Part shown: one piece after another, positions 22,036 to 32,890 of the stretch | How the letters are laid out: each line of letters begins with the position of its first letter | How positions within the stretch are numbered: position 1 is the first letter of the stretch | DNA from: Scleromitrula shiraiana | Lineage: Eukaryota; Ascomycota; Leotiomycetes; Helotiales; Sclerotiniaceae | Reading direction: 5' to 3' | NCBI GenBank assembly: GCA_028455995.1 | Contig: JABELC010000001.1 | Span: 2,282,501 to 2,346,500 of the forward strand | DNA length: 64,000 nt | Program-made: the position numbers and the translations under genes | The notes under the pieces: model-generated | Database searches by the model: none | The model's input: the letters and a program-made list of their open reading frames with translations, nothing else | Told to the model about the DNA's origin: nothing

Positions 22036-23932
22036 ATTATTGCGATACATCGGCTTTGTGTCAATTGGGTCTTACGGATGGATGGGTCACATATTTGCGT
22101 AGGATTATAAGGAATTTGATATGCATCATTTGATATGGTCGAAGAAGGCTTTAATAATGGATAGCTATCAATAAGCAAATATGAAAATTGTCACGTCCTA
22201 AACATTCCCACGTCTTTTGCACTCTACCTTGAACATGTGTATATACAATTATGAAGTTTTGAATTTGAGACCATACTACCTTTGGTTGTGTAGTACGAAC
22301 ATAAAACATCTGCAATGTTTACCTCTGTCCAACACAGGAGAAATGAATAATTTTACCCCTCGACTCAACTTTTCTCCCTCCAGGAATTCCAAACTTCGCG
22401 CATCCATACTATCTTCCTCCCTACTTTCTTTCACATTTAAACATCAGATACATCTCACCATTGCCCTTCACTAATCCAATCCTCCACCCACCCCTCGTAC
22501 TCGCGAACTCCCCTAAACTCGTAACAAACCCCCTTCATCTACCACGATGGCCTGCAACGAGCACATCGTTGAACGAATGCCAAACGGTAGGATCTCCCCT
22601 TGTGACTCCAAAGTCGAAAATGTGCGAGGTGAGGGAAGAGAATATAATATCTAGAGAGCCTGCTCGTGGTAGCTTGTAAAGCATAGGTTCTGCAAAATAG
22701 TGTCGCTATATCGCTATCAGTTGTGCTCTAGATACCTATTGGTTTGTCCTTCGCATGTTAATCCATCAGTGTCGTTTTCTCTCTTGTGTCTTTATTGTAT
22801 GTATGTATGTATGTATGTATGTATGTATGTATGTATGTATATCGATTGGATTACTCGCATAGCGAGTGGGGGAATATGGCAACCCAATCAAATCAGTTTT
22901 GGCAACGACACGTTATCGGCATTTCTGACGTGTGTGATGATTCAGGAACTATGGATAATCAGGTTAGCTTACAACTCTAAGTAGGCCCATGTCACAAGTT
23001 TAGAGGATATCGGGTTGAAATCGTGATTGATAGCAACCAATATCGACTCTTCAGAAGTCATAAACAGTCAGTTAGTGACACCACAATCTCATCACATTCA
23101 CCATGCAGCAAGAAGTCAGATCATATAATTTGAATAATATCATTGCTCTATTCCCTAAAAATACCAAGATTAATAACACATTTCCATTTTCCCGCATATG
23201 GCACCCATCCCACGCAAGACTATTATTGTACAATTTGAATTTCTGTTCTCTCCTTTTCTCTCATTCTCTTAACTGAATACCCAGCATACTTGCCATCCAG
23301 GTAAGATAAGCCAACTTCTCTCCAGATCTAACAGGAAAGACGGATCTGAAAGACGCACAAGTGTGCCAGGATGTCGAGAATTTCTTGTCTGGTCTGACTC
23401 GCTCGAATACTCTGCTAGAAAGGAGAGGAATGGAATAGACTAGAGAAGAATATTTGAATTTTCCGATGTTATAAAAGACAATTATTACAAGCTGGAATGA
23501 CCACAAGAAAGAACCCAGGGATGAGAAACTCATGAGACGATGGAAATAAAAGGCCCACGAGACTATGACTCGAGGAATTGCTGAAGTGAATAGAATAACA
23601 CGACCTCCACAGATCCACAAACTTTCCAAATTTCTTCGGCCTTCTTTTAATCTGTTGGAGATGGAACACAAAGCAAAACGGTGCAGCGAATGGAGTAACA
23701 AGCTTAAAGCACTAGAAGTGTGACTTTTGTGCAAACTTCGAGTAATGCCGATGATAGATGGTGCATGACAAGGATTTCAAACTCATCAAACAACATCTTG
23801 TCCTTGATTTCCTCATCTCCTCCTCAAGTACTACCATATATGTCGAGAAGTTGTTAAAAGCGTATGATGGGCAGCGTGCCACAACTGATTGAGGAAAATT
23901 AAGGATATTGTGCTTGCTCATAAAGAGGCATT
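22036..23932. other. 1.9-kb gene-free convergent spacer
   Basis: The 3' ends of RPS15 and the Rsa1-like gene face each other here. The only distinctive element is the GTAT microsatellite at 22797-22840. A 157-codon minus-strand ORF at 23261-23734 has no recognisable feature and I do not call it a gene. Confidence 0.5.
22797..22840 (+). repeat. (GTAT)11 microsatellite
   Basis: Eleven perfect copies of GTAT. Likely length-polymorphic; no function is implied. Confidence 0.95.
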
Positions 23933-26137
23933 TTACACTTCTCCGTACTCAGGTGCATCGGCGTATTCGTTCTCCTCGGACTTGAAATGAACTCCATCAT
24001 CGTCTGCCGATGGTGGAGCAACAGCGGATGTATCCGGCATCAAACCCTTCTCCTTGAGGTACTTGATAGACTTCAAGATGGTCAAATCATCCTTTGCGGT
24101 GTCGTTGAGAATGAGACGCTGAGCAATAGTCATTTTGCCACCATTCATCTCCTTTTCGCGCAAAGCTTGGTTACGAACCTCCTGGTCATGAACGAAGCGA
24201 CACTTGCCCTTCTTACCGCATGTGCCACCAGTGGAAAAGTACTTGCAGTGACGCTGAAGTTGAGCCTTGGGTGGTTGTGGAAGACGATGGGTACCATTGT
24301 TGCGTGATGACATTGCATCTGGTTTCGAGTTATCGGAGCCCGACTTGGAAGAATCAGAATCATCATCGCTCACTTGACCACGGTCTTCTTCACCATCGTC
24401 GCCATCTTCACGCTTGCGTTTTTCACCAGACATGGCATCTTGAATCTTGCGCTCCGCTTTCTCAAGCTCAAGCCTAAGTTTCTCGGCCTTGCGTTGTTGT
24501 CTTTCGAGTTTAGTTCCCCCCTCTTCCTTCTTGGCGGACTTCCCGTCAGAATCCTTCTTAAATTTGTTATTATGACCTTCACGGCGTAAGCGGGCTTCCT
24601 CGGCAGCTGCCTCTCTACGAGCTTTCGTAGGGAAACGGGCTTTACGCTCTGCCAGCCATGCATCGAGATCTGTAGGTAATCTATGAATGGTTAGCATAAG
24701 AACAAGAAGAACTAATCTTCTAAATCTCTTTGTTTTTCAAAAAAACACGTACTGTGGAGTATCAGGACCAAGCAAAGTAACCAAACGAGCTTCTTCATCA
24801 ACATCATCAATCTCATCATCACTATCCTCATGATCTACACCATTCGGTGTCAAGCCAAGAGTGTTTGTTCTGCGTTTCTTCTTGTTCTTCTTCGCATTGT
24901 CTGCTGCACCTGCAGGTCTTAAATGCATTTGAGGAGAATGTGAATTGCCATTGAAATGAGGACGATTATTATCACGACCACGATATTGGAAATTATCTCG
25001 ACCTCTACCTCTAAAGTTCATATTGCCTCTACCCCGATTAGGGCTTGAGTTAAACTGGTGAGGATCTAGAGGAGGACGCGGGAAGTTTTGTGGCGGATAG
25101 CCTTGGTAGGATGGTTGAGAAAATGGAGCAGGGGGGCTTGAGTGATTGGAAAATTGGGGAGGAAATCCATTGCCCGCTTGAGCCATATGATCTCCACGTT
25201 CATTGTCAAAACCCATGCGAATTGGGGGACCCATAAGAGGTGCTTCATGACCACCGCGACCATTATTAAAACCACCACGACCACGACCTCTCGAACCATT
25301 GAATTGAGGAGGGCCTTGCCATTGTTGTTGAGGGGGGCCTTGATGTTGAGAAGGGGGACCATAAGGAGTTTGTTGGAATTGTGGAGGTTGTTGTGGTTGC
25401 TGTGGTTGTTGAGGTCCATATTGCGGTTGTTGGTTATAGCTCTGCGGAGCATAATTTGGATGGTAGTTCTGAGCCGGTAAAGGCACAGGTGGTGGAGGTT
25501 GATGCACTTGCTGAGGTGGACCATGATTATGTTGTGGCGGGCCGTGTTGACCATGTTGCTGCCATTGTTGAGGAGGATAATTATTGGGAGGACCGTTAGG
25601 ACCAGCTTGAGGACCTATGTACGGAGCAGGATTATGAGGATTGTATTCATTACTTGGAGGGCCCTGTTGAGCTTGGGGAGGACCTTGAGGCGGACCATTG
25701 TAACCAGATGGAGGTTGATGAGGAGCTCCACTGTGACCACCCCTACCACCTCTTTGAAGACCACCGCCGCGTGCTTGCTGGTATTGAGGTTGTTGTTGAT
25801 ATCCATATTGAGGATTTTGTTGAGAGTATCCAGCAGAAGGTGGCCCAGTGGGCGGAGGAGGGGGGGGAGGGAAGTTATATTGTTGAGCACCTGCCATTCT
25901 TTCTTGAGAATGATGTTGCGATCGCGAAACGTTTTGAGTACGTCGGAAAGGGCCAAGTTGATTATATTGACCAGTAACTCTATGTTCTCGAGAAGAGCTC
26001 GTAAATCCAGAAGCTGTAAAATAAAAGCAATACGCGTCAATTGATGATACAGAGATGAAGATGATAAAAAATGTCGAAAATCTTTAAGGAAAGTAAGATG
26101 GAATGAATAGAATAGATAATATCTTGCCTTGTGCCAT
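23933..26137 (-). CDS. NUFIP1/Rsa1-like box C/D snoRNP assembly factor with a CCCH zinc finger
   Basis: Predicted nuclear factor for snoRNP (and so ribosome) assembly. Exons on the minus strand are 26137-26128, 26013-24753 and 24680-23933 (2019 nt, 672 aa). The first intron is GC-AG (CAAG|GCAAGA). The start is MAQASGFTSSSREHRVTGQ. A long disordered region follows, rich in Pro, Gln and Gly with RGG-like repeats (GRGRGGFNNGRGG). The NUFIP1-type motif is LPTDLDAWLAERKARFPTKA, split by intron 2. Then come a Lys/Glu coiled coil and a CCCH finger CKYFSTGGTCGKKGKCRFVH near residue 580. A Met at 25897 gives a shorter model, but the 39 codons before it are open and coding-like. Confidence 0.8.
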
Positions 26138-26270
26138 AATTATGATGGAAGGTTTAAAGTAAGAAGGTAAGAAAGTAAGAAAGTAAGAAAGCAGTAAGAA
26201 GAGAGTTGAGGACTAATAAAAAGAACTAATAAGCGTGCTAAGGTAGTTATTCGGAATATCTGCTCTCTAG

Positions 26271-26285
26271 CTCTGGCTCTCTCTC

Positions 26286-26316
<31 letters not shown>

Positions 26317-26335
26317 TTTTTCCCTCTCTCTCTCT
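26271..26335 (+). repeat. CT-rich microsatellite
   Basis: Nearly continuous CT dinucleotides with CTTT interruptions, about 140-200 bp upstream of the Rsa1-like start (read on the minus strand as a GA tract). It could act as a nucleosome-poor promoter element. Confidence 0.8.
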
Positions 26336-26436
26336 TAATTCTCTCTTAATTCTTAGCGTCGTAATTATTTACTGTGTCGCAAAACTTTGACCAATCAACT
26401 AAATCCTTTTAAATTCTTTCTATGGAGAATTTTTAC

Positions 26437-26466
26437 GAGTTTGAGTTTGAGTTTGAGTTTGAGTTT
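26437..26466 (+). repeat. (GAGTTT)5 hexamer repeat
   Basis: Five exact copies of GAGTTT within the divergent spacer. Confidence 0.9.
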
Positions 26467-27107
26467 GTACTGTAAGAGCTGGAATGAGTGTGACTGTGGG
26501 AACATTTGACGGAAGAGACTTACTTATTATTATTATTATTGCTGTAACATACTCATATAGAAAAAAATCCTTGCTTTGGTTTTTTTCCACTCTTCGTCCT
26601 TTTTTACTTAATAAACTTATTGAGAATAGAAAGTTGTAAAGAAAGGGAATTTAACAGGAGAAAGAATAACAGGAGAAAGAAGTTGTTGTACTGTTAGATG
26701 TTTTGGAAGGAAAAAAAGTTTGTGGAAAGGTAATTAATTCTTTTACTATTATTATAATAATTCTTATACATCTGGTAATTATTCATTCCGCTAAGTTTAT
26801 TGTCCATCCAGGTTATTGATCGATTACATTGTCCGTAGTACTAGAAAAGTGAATATTTGAAATTGAAGACAAACAGTTTTGTATTCTATCATATCTCTTT
26901 TCCTCTACATCAGACATACATCAGACATCTTGGTTAATCTGGGAAAACTCTACCTTCAAGAGAGAAATTGGGAATTCTTGTAGCTAAAGAAACTTCTTAC
27001 TTATCTCGATCCTATAATAATCAGATATCCGGAATAACCAAGAGATAGTCAGGGGCCGGCAAAGTATCCTCCCAAATATAAGAAGTGATACTACAAATAT
27101 CATCATC

Positions 27108-27905
27108 ATGTTCATTCTCGTAAGTCACAAGCTCTTATATCAGTCTAGAAGTCTCAAACTCTAACTTTCAGATAGACCAAAATTGCGGATTTGGTACAAA
27201 TAGCACCATCGGATTTGGGGAAAGATGCTAGTCAAGCCATTGAGGATAATATCAATCTCAAATATGCCAACAAGGTCATTCAAAAGATTGGTCTCTGTAT
27301 ATGCTTCTATGATCTTCTTTCTGCCTCGGAAGGTTTAATTGGTCACGGTGATGGTTTGGTCAACGTCAATGGTTTGTGATCTTCGAGTACCTTTATAACT
27401 TTCCAGAATTGCTGATCCATTCACAGTGGAATTTCGTCTCATTGTGTTTAGACCTTTCAAGCATGAGGTCTTGACAGGTAGAATTAGCAGTGCAGTCGAG
27501 GGAGGAATCAGACGTCAGTCTTCGCCAATCACATGAAGCATTCTATAACTGATAATCACTAGTCCGCACCCACTTTTTCGATGAAATATTTGTTCCAGCA
27601 AATATGCTACCAGAGGGATCCCATTTGTGAGTCTACTTTCTCTACGAATCTATTATCGATATCAAGTTCTGACCATGGATAGCAACCACAACGAACAAAT
27701 CTTCGTTTGGACAACAGATGGTCAAGATTTGTATTTTGATAACCAGGAATCAGTGCGTTTCCGTATTGATTCGGAGGAATGGGTTGATCAAGCGCCAATA
27801 GGCCCTGAGAGACCGGACAATCCGGTTCAGAGGGAAGCTCCCTATAGGATTATAGCTTCCATGGAAGAAACTGGCTTAGGTCCATGCCTTTGGTGGGATA
27901 GTTGA
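27108..27905 (+). CDS. RPC25: RNA polymerase III subunit Rpc25 (Rpb7 family)
   Basis: Stalk subunit of RNA polymerase III needed for initiation at tRNA and 5S genes. Exons are 27108-27119, 27176-27371, 27427-27513, 27563-27626 and 27683-27905 (582 nt, 193 aa). The protein reads MFILTKIADLVQIAPSDLGK, AIEDNINLKYANKVIQKIGL, SEGLIGHGDGLVNVNVEFRL, VFRPFKHEVLTGRISSAVEG, THFFDEIFVPANMLPEGSHF, NEQIFVWTTDGQDLYFD, ending CLWWDS. These are the Rpb7-like N-terminal and OB-fold segments in order. The first coding exon is only four codons. Confidence 0.93.
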
Positions 27906-28298
27906 GAGAGGATATTGAACATAGGGTTTAAGAGAATTGGCATATGTATGGTAGCATGTGGTTGACCTGGAGTTAAGGGGATCTTGCATGGAGTTCAATG
28001 AGGATAACCAAGTGTTGTCTAGTTATAGAATAGATGAAATTACAAATCATCAATTTGACAATAAACAGACGGCATTCCCGTGAACAAACGAGGTGCGTCA
28101 CTATGGCTGCGGAGAATGTTTGCTTTGCCATGGAGTATCGGACACTAGACAATTGAGTCTAGGTTACTGATGGTTGAGTGTTTCATCCGTAGCAAAGAAC
28201 TTGCCATCTTGGCAAACATAACACCAGTCACCATAAAACACCATGCATGTAGAATTTCCATGTAAACAATATGTACGGGTATTTTTATTTCTCTCTCC
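27906..28298. other. Convergent intergenic region RPC25 / complex I subunit
   Basis: About 390 bp holding two 3' ends. Nothing further seen. Confidence 0.55.
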
Positions 28299-28953
28299 TC
28301 AACGCTTCTTCTCCTCAGCATCCTTGTTAATCTTCTCATAATGTGCCACCAATTGATCCATATTCCTTGCCCCATGACCCGCTGGTACATTCCATGGCGA
28401 TCCGGTATTAAAAGTCCTATGTAACTAATCAGTCCCGATACCAAACACAACTAAAGTCTTTAGATGGGGCGACGAACTCGGGGAATTTTAAATCAACATG
28501 TGCACTGCCGGGGGCGCTCTGATACAGGTTTCGGTCGAGTGCAGCTTGCTCGAGCATGGCGACGTGTAAATTGTTCCGAGCTGCCCATTTCTCCTTGTAG
28601 TCTGAGTAGCTATTAATCAAGCGTGTGAGTCCGGCGGGGCTTCCGTCGGAGGAGGGTTGGCTGTATTGGTAGATTCCGATGGAGAGAGGGATAGCTGCGA
28701 GAGCGACGAAGAATCCAGTCTATATTGATATTAGCAGCTATCCCCAAGTATAGCATTAGTGGAAACTGACTCCTAAAGACTCTTCCTTGGGTCCTGCATG
28801 GTGGTGTCCATGTTCTGTACTCGATCCTGCGAAATGGTGTACCTCATCCCCGGTCTTTGCATGGTGTTCGGTAGAATAAGCTCGCGCAAAACGAGTGGAA
28901 GCTGCTCCGACCCGGTCGGCAGATTGGACTGCCTTTCTTCTAAGTGTAAACAT
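28299..28953 (-). CDS. NADH:ubiquinone oxidoreductase 17.8-kDa-like subunit (mitochondrial complex I)
   Basis: Predicted accessory subunit of complex I in the inner mitochondrial membrane. Minus-strand exons are 28953-28771, 28719-28478 and 28416-28299 (543 nt, 180 aa). It begins MFTLRRKAVQSADRVGAAST, an Arg/Ser-rich presequence without acids until later, followed by a His-rich segment. A single membrane span (TGFFVALAAIPLSIGIYQYS) comes next. The C-terminal domain reads INSYSDYKEKWAARNNLHVA, LDLKFPE-type sequence then TFNTGSPWNVPAGHGARN and HYEKINKDAEEKKR. Intron 2 uses donor GA|GTTCGT, the only choice giving a normal length (61 bp) and frame. The name rests on resemblance to Neurospora nuo17.8. 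Confidence 0.72.
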
Positions 28954-29139
28954 TTCGCTATGGATCAATTGGTTATCTCAAACCTTCTTCCCTCAATCCG
29001 TGAGGTTCAACTGTATCTCGAGTTGATGACCATTGATGACTAATAATGCCTTAGGTTATGATCTTAAAGTTGAAGGCGGTAGCCGGAATTCTGCCATTTA
29101 TGACATAAACATTCGATCGCCATCACACTTTCGGTTTGA

Positions 29140-29562
29140 ATGCCACTTGTCCTTACGATGAATATAAATACTGACCCAGATGTCGATTTATCTGACAGCG
29201 GAGCAGATTCAATTTCAGAAGAATCTCTGCTCTCAATAGAAATTGCAGAAGAAGATCATCCTCCTGAGAGAGTTCTCACTGAAATAGTTTGGAAGGAAAA
29301 CATTTGGTATTTAGTCGCGTGGAAAGATTGTCCTATATTACGGTCAAGTTGGGAAGGGAAAGATTGTTTCGCAGAATATCCCTGGGTTTTTGATCAGTGG
29401 TTGATTGAAAAACAAAGACAAAAAGAGGGTAAATCGAAACCGTTCGACTTAGCCCAATTTGATCTAGCTCTCGAGGAGCTTGAAATAGCAGAACGAAGCC
29501 GCAGAAAGTTGAGACGTTTTAGAAGAAAAGCCAAAAAACTGTTATCAATCATATCTGGTTGA
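29140..29562 (+). CDS. Small chromodomain-like protein
   Basis: Single-exon ORF of 140 aa. Residues 1-40 are acidic. The middle resembles a chromodomain: PPERVLTEIVWKENIWYLVA, WKDCPILRSSWEGKDCF, then WVFDQWLIEKQRQKEG, matching the pattern ERIL...YLVKW...P...STWE...W. A Lys/Arg-rich tail follows (RSRRKLRRFRRKAKKLL). Aromatic-cage positions are partly kept (W at the WKD and SSWE sites). It may be a nuclear histone- or nucleic acid-binding protein, or a relic of a retrotransposon chromodomain. Only 37 bp separate its stop from the SIL1 ATG. A shorter start at Met7 is possible. Confidence 0.6.
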   Translation: MPLVLTMNINTDPDVDLSDSGADSISEESLLSIEIAEEDHPPERVLTEIVWKENIWYLVAWKDCPILRSSWEGKDCFAEYPWVFDQWLIEKQRQKEGKSKPFDLAQFDLALEELEIAERSRRKLRRFRRKAKKLLSIISG

Positions 29563-29599
29563 GACGAGAGAAACGGCTAGCTACATAAAAGTTTCAAAA

Positions 29600-30793
29600 A
29601 TGGCCTATGTCCCTTTACGAAGTATACTGAGCCTGGCATGGCTCAGTCTTCCAATATTTGCACGAGCACTTTCAACAAATCCAGCCCCTTCACCCTCTGC
29701 AGATACAGAACTTATCTGTCCCACCGAAAATCAAGCAGAATGTTACCCTCGAATCTTCCAACCAACGAAGGACTTTCAAAACATCAAGCCAGGACAGGAT
29801 CTTCCACCTGGACTGCATATACGATTGAATATCTCGTCCGGCGAGAAAGAAGCTCGCCTAAATATTCCCATGGAAGGCGAGGAGGATTTACAGGCTGTTG
29901 AGATTTCTACAGAGCAAGGAATGGTCATAATCGAGGATGTTGATACCAAGTCAAATGACAACCCACAACCGCCACCTGACGCGCCGCCTTATGAATCTCA
30001 TGGGAAAATACAACCACCACCTCCTTCATCTTCCGATTTTGACACATTCCAATCCTCTTTAGCCTCCTTGAAGAAGCAAGGCTCTACTCTTGATACAGCA
30101 CTTTCTTCACTCTCAGAACTTTCTCACGACATCTATTACGGATCTGAAATCATTGGCGATCGGGAAGCTTTACTTAATCTAATTTGTCTCATGGCTCTGG
30201 ACTCATCCAAACCTGGAGATAATCACGATCACGCGGCCTCAACTATTCTCTCCAATTCTCTCCAGAACAACCCGACTGCCATATCATCTCTATCCTCATC
30301 TTACAAGGATATTGTGAACCCTGTGTGTGTTGATCCTCATTCAGCGAGTTCCGAGTTGGTTTCCCTCCTCCAGGCAAAACTGTCCACCACCTCGCCTTCC
30401 ACACTCAAATCTCAACTATCCGCAATCAACGGTTTGATCAAGTCTCCAGAAATTCAAAAAACGTTCCTTAAACAAAACGGATCCTCTTATTTGCAGTCTA
30501 TGTTCTTACTTTCTGGATCCGAGTATGATCTTGTCCGCAAACGTATTATCCAGTTGTTAATGGACAATTTTCTCGATGAAAGTATGGGTGCTAAGATTGG
30601 AACTTGGCCAAAGTCAGATGTTATTCAGAATGGGGAGAAAGAATGTGATGGAGCGTTAATAAACGATTCATGTTGGGCGTGGTATGGAAAGGAATTTGCT
30701 GCCACGAAGGCAGGTAATAAGGAGTATATGAAGGAGTTTTTGGACAAGATTGGTGAAACGGGTGGAACTGGGGAAAGGGATAAGGAATTGTGA
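29600..30793 (+). CDS. SIL1: Nucleotide exchange factor Sil1 of the endoplasmic reticulum
   Basis: ADP-ATP exchange factor for the luminal Hsp70 Kar2/BiP. Intronless, 397 aa. Residues 1-24 form a signal peptide (MAYVPLRSILSLAWLSLPIF, then ARA). The Sil1-type segment ELICPTENQAECYPRIFQPT, KDFQNIKPGQDLPPGLHIRL follows. The rest is an armadillo-like helical domain including LSHDIYYGSEIIGDREALLN. The protein ends RDKEL, close to an H/KDEL-type ER retrieval signal. The 5' UTR and core promoter must overlap the chromodomain-like ORF upstream, unless both share one transcript. Confidence 0.9.
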   Translation: MAYVPLRSILSLAWLSLPIFARALSTNPAPSPSADTELICPTENQAECYPRIFQPTKDFQNIKPGQDLPPGLHIRLNISSGEKEARLNIPMEGEEDLQAVEISTEQGMVIIEDVDTKSNDNPQPPPDAPPYESHGKIQPPPPSSSDFDTFQSSLASLKKQGSTLDTALSSLSELSHDIYYGSEIIGDREALLNLICLMALDSSKPGDNHDHAASTILSNSLQNNPTAISSLSSSYKDIVNPVCVDPHSASSELVSLLQAKLSTTSPSTLKSQLSAINGLIKSPEIQKTFLKQNGSSYLQSMFLLSGSEYDLVRKRIIQLLMDNFLDESMGAKIGTWPKSDVIQNGEKECDGALINDSCWAWYGKEFAATKAGNKEYMKEFLDKIGETGGTGERDKEL

Positions 30794-31356
30794 TTTATTG
30801 TATGATAATGCCAAGCAAAAATGCTTGGATACCAAATAATAGAACTCTATGTTTAAGAATTCTATAAAATTCCCGGTATATACTAAGTAGTCTTTGAGAC
30901 TCTATACTTGATGTGCATTTTATCGTAAGTGGCTGACCGTGCTCCAGTATCTACTTTACTTCATTCAGTGCTGCTCCAGCCATCATGTGGTTCGCAAACA
31001 CTGATAATCTAGAAGATCTTCCTCATGACATAACACGTAACGTTAAAACCACTTTGATGGTACAAAATTTTCAGTTAGAGGCATAACACACTTTAATAAT
31101 TATTTATATATGTGAAAATGTGGAAACAATAGTGCAGATTGTCAATGTGGTCGTTGGAGAGGAGGTAATACACATGGGGTTAATAGCGATAAGCTCGGAG
31201 AGCTTTCGCATTATGTACGTCATCGGAGCATTTTATACTAAATACAGCATACTTCAATGTTGCTGCCCCTCACTACATTGTACCTCACCTTATTCGCCAT
31301 CTCGATTTTTGAACATAAAAAGAAACATTGTTATCCATAATTGAACCAAAAATCAA
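30794..31356. promoter_or_regulatory. Spacer SIL1 / NAD(P)HX dehydratase
   Basis: About 560 bp, AT-rich, with no gene or clear element. Confidence 0.5.
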
Positions 31357-32536
31357 ATGTCCGAAAATAATCAAACCATGTCGCCTGCGACCAAAGATCT
31401 ACTGGTGAAAGTCAGGAAGATGGTTCCTCCAATGCTGGAGAAATTCCACAAAGGTACATCTCAACAACAAAACAACATCTACAATTTAATTGACATGTAT
31501 TAGGACAGCAGGGTAGAATTGCGGTTATTGGAGGGAGTGAAGATTATACCGGCGCGCCATATTTCTCTGCCATGGCCAGCGCAAGACTCGGTGCAGATAT
31601 GGTATGATTCCACCTCACTTCCCCCCCCCCCCTCCCCCCGTGTACAATACCCCCCGACTAACACAATCCCACACAGAGCCATGTAATCTGCGAACCCGGA
31701 GCCGCGCAAGTCATCAAGACATACTCTCCGAATCTGATGGTGCATCCCATAATGCGCCAATCATCGCACGCCAAAATGACCGAATCCGCGAACTCGATTG
31801 CTCAGAGCGTCATAGATATGCTGCCTCGATTACACGTAATAGTGGTTGGACCCGGGCTTGGACGAGATAAATTGATGCAGGATACTTGTGCGAAGGTTCT
31901 GCAGGCTGCGAGGGAGAAGAATATGCCGTTTGTTTTGGACGCGGATGGGTTGATGCTGGCGCAGAATAAACCGGAGTTGGTGCAGGGGTATAGGGAGTGC
32001 ATATTGACGCCTAACGTAGTGGAGTTTGGACGGCTGTGTAAGAGTAAGGGGATTGATGTTGAGGGGTTGAAGGCGGAGGAGGGCGCGGAGAAGTTGGCGA
32101 AGGCTTTTGGGGGAGTGACGATTATACAGAAGGGGGCGAAGGATTATATTTCTAATGGGGATCAGACGTTTGTTGGGGATCTGAAGGGTGGGTTGAAGAG
32201 GAGTGGTGGTCAGGGTGATACGTTGACTGGAAGTTTGGCAACATTCTTGGGATGGAGAAAGGCTTATTTGGACAAATTATGGGATCACGATGGGGATATC
32301 GATGCTGTTGAGTCTTTAGCTCTTGCTGCATTCGGCGGCAGTAGTATCACAAGGGTTCGTTTTTAGTCACATCCATCTATCTCGAAATTACTAACATATA
32401 ATACTAGGAATGCTCAAGGCTAGCATTTGCAAAGAAGGGCAGAAGTTTACAAGCCAGTGATCTAACAGAAGAAGTATATACAGCCTTCCAGAATCTCCTC
32501 GAGTCCTCAGACTCAGAATCAGCTGCCAAGCTATAA
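31357..32536 (+). CDS. ATP-dependent (S)-NAD(P)H-hydrate dehydratase
   Basis: Repairs damaged hydrated NADH and NADPH; a ribokinase-fold (YjeF C-terminal/CARKD) enzyme. Exons are 31357-31453, 31504-31601, 31677-32354 and 32408-32536 (1002 nt, 333 aa). Motifs in order: GRIAVIGGSEDYTGAPYFSA, ARLGADMSHVICEPGAA, VVGPGLGRD, VLDADGLML, the ILTPNVVEFGRLC segment, GVTIIQKGAKDYISNG, and the anion-hole/catalytic GGLKRSGGQGDTLTGSLATF. The last is the family's phosphate-binding G-x-G-D-x-L-x-G signature. Intron 2 carries a C12-T-C6 tract at 31621-31639. The last intron has donor GTTCGT. Confidence 0.93.
31621..31639 (+). repeat. Poly-C tract inside an intron
   Basis: Twelve C, one T, six C, just after the donor of intron 2 of the dehydratase gene. 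The complementary strand is G-rich. Confidence 0.9.
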
Positions 32537-32890
32537 GCTAAGCTGCGCTCTCACTGTAACAACAATGAATCCAAAAATATATAACAGACTACTCCTAGCA
32601 AACACCGTGTAGTAGTATCCTCGTATACTTGGATAACCCATGCATATATTCATCTCCAGTACAGGTGCGGGGACAGCATAACATAAAAAGTGAGGCGTGC
32701 TACATGTGCAGCAAAAACAGATTAATACCTACGGAACTAGTACATAACCAGACGAAGCTAAAATCCAGACATGCAACGAACGGTACAGCGTACAGGGTGT
32801 GTTCCCGCGGGGTCAGCATCTTAGATGGTGGGAATCATGCATTGTTTGCCAATAAGGGAAACAAGCGTCTTTTTCGATAGTTCGACGTTT

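Larger units (their letters stand above)
26138..27107. other. Divergent spacer rich in simple repeats
   Basis: Contains a CT-rich tract (about 26271-26335), five copies of GAGTTT (26437-26466) and a TTATTA run (about 26525-26540). It lies upstream of both the Rsa1-like gene and RPC25. No gene is seen. Confidence 0.6.

Noticed and set aside
23261..23734. 157-codon minus-strand ORF
   Set aside because: Composition is that of AT-rich spacer, there is no recognisable motif, and no splice partner was found.
25897..25897. Start of the Rsa1-like protein at this Met
   Set aside because: Thirty-nine upstream codons are open and splice in frame to an ATG at 26137, so this is more likely an internal Met.
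25066..26044. Several ORFs in other frames over the Rsa1-like gene
   Set aside because: The Pro/Gln/Gly repeat coding produces open shadow frames on both strands; only one frame joins to the NUFIP1 motif and CCCH finger.
28417..28451. 35-bp intron in the complex I subunit gene
   Set aside because: It is too short and gives the wrong frame; the donor at 28477 gives a 61-bp intron and the conserved TFNTGSPWNVP sequence.
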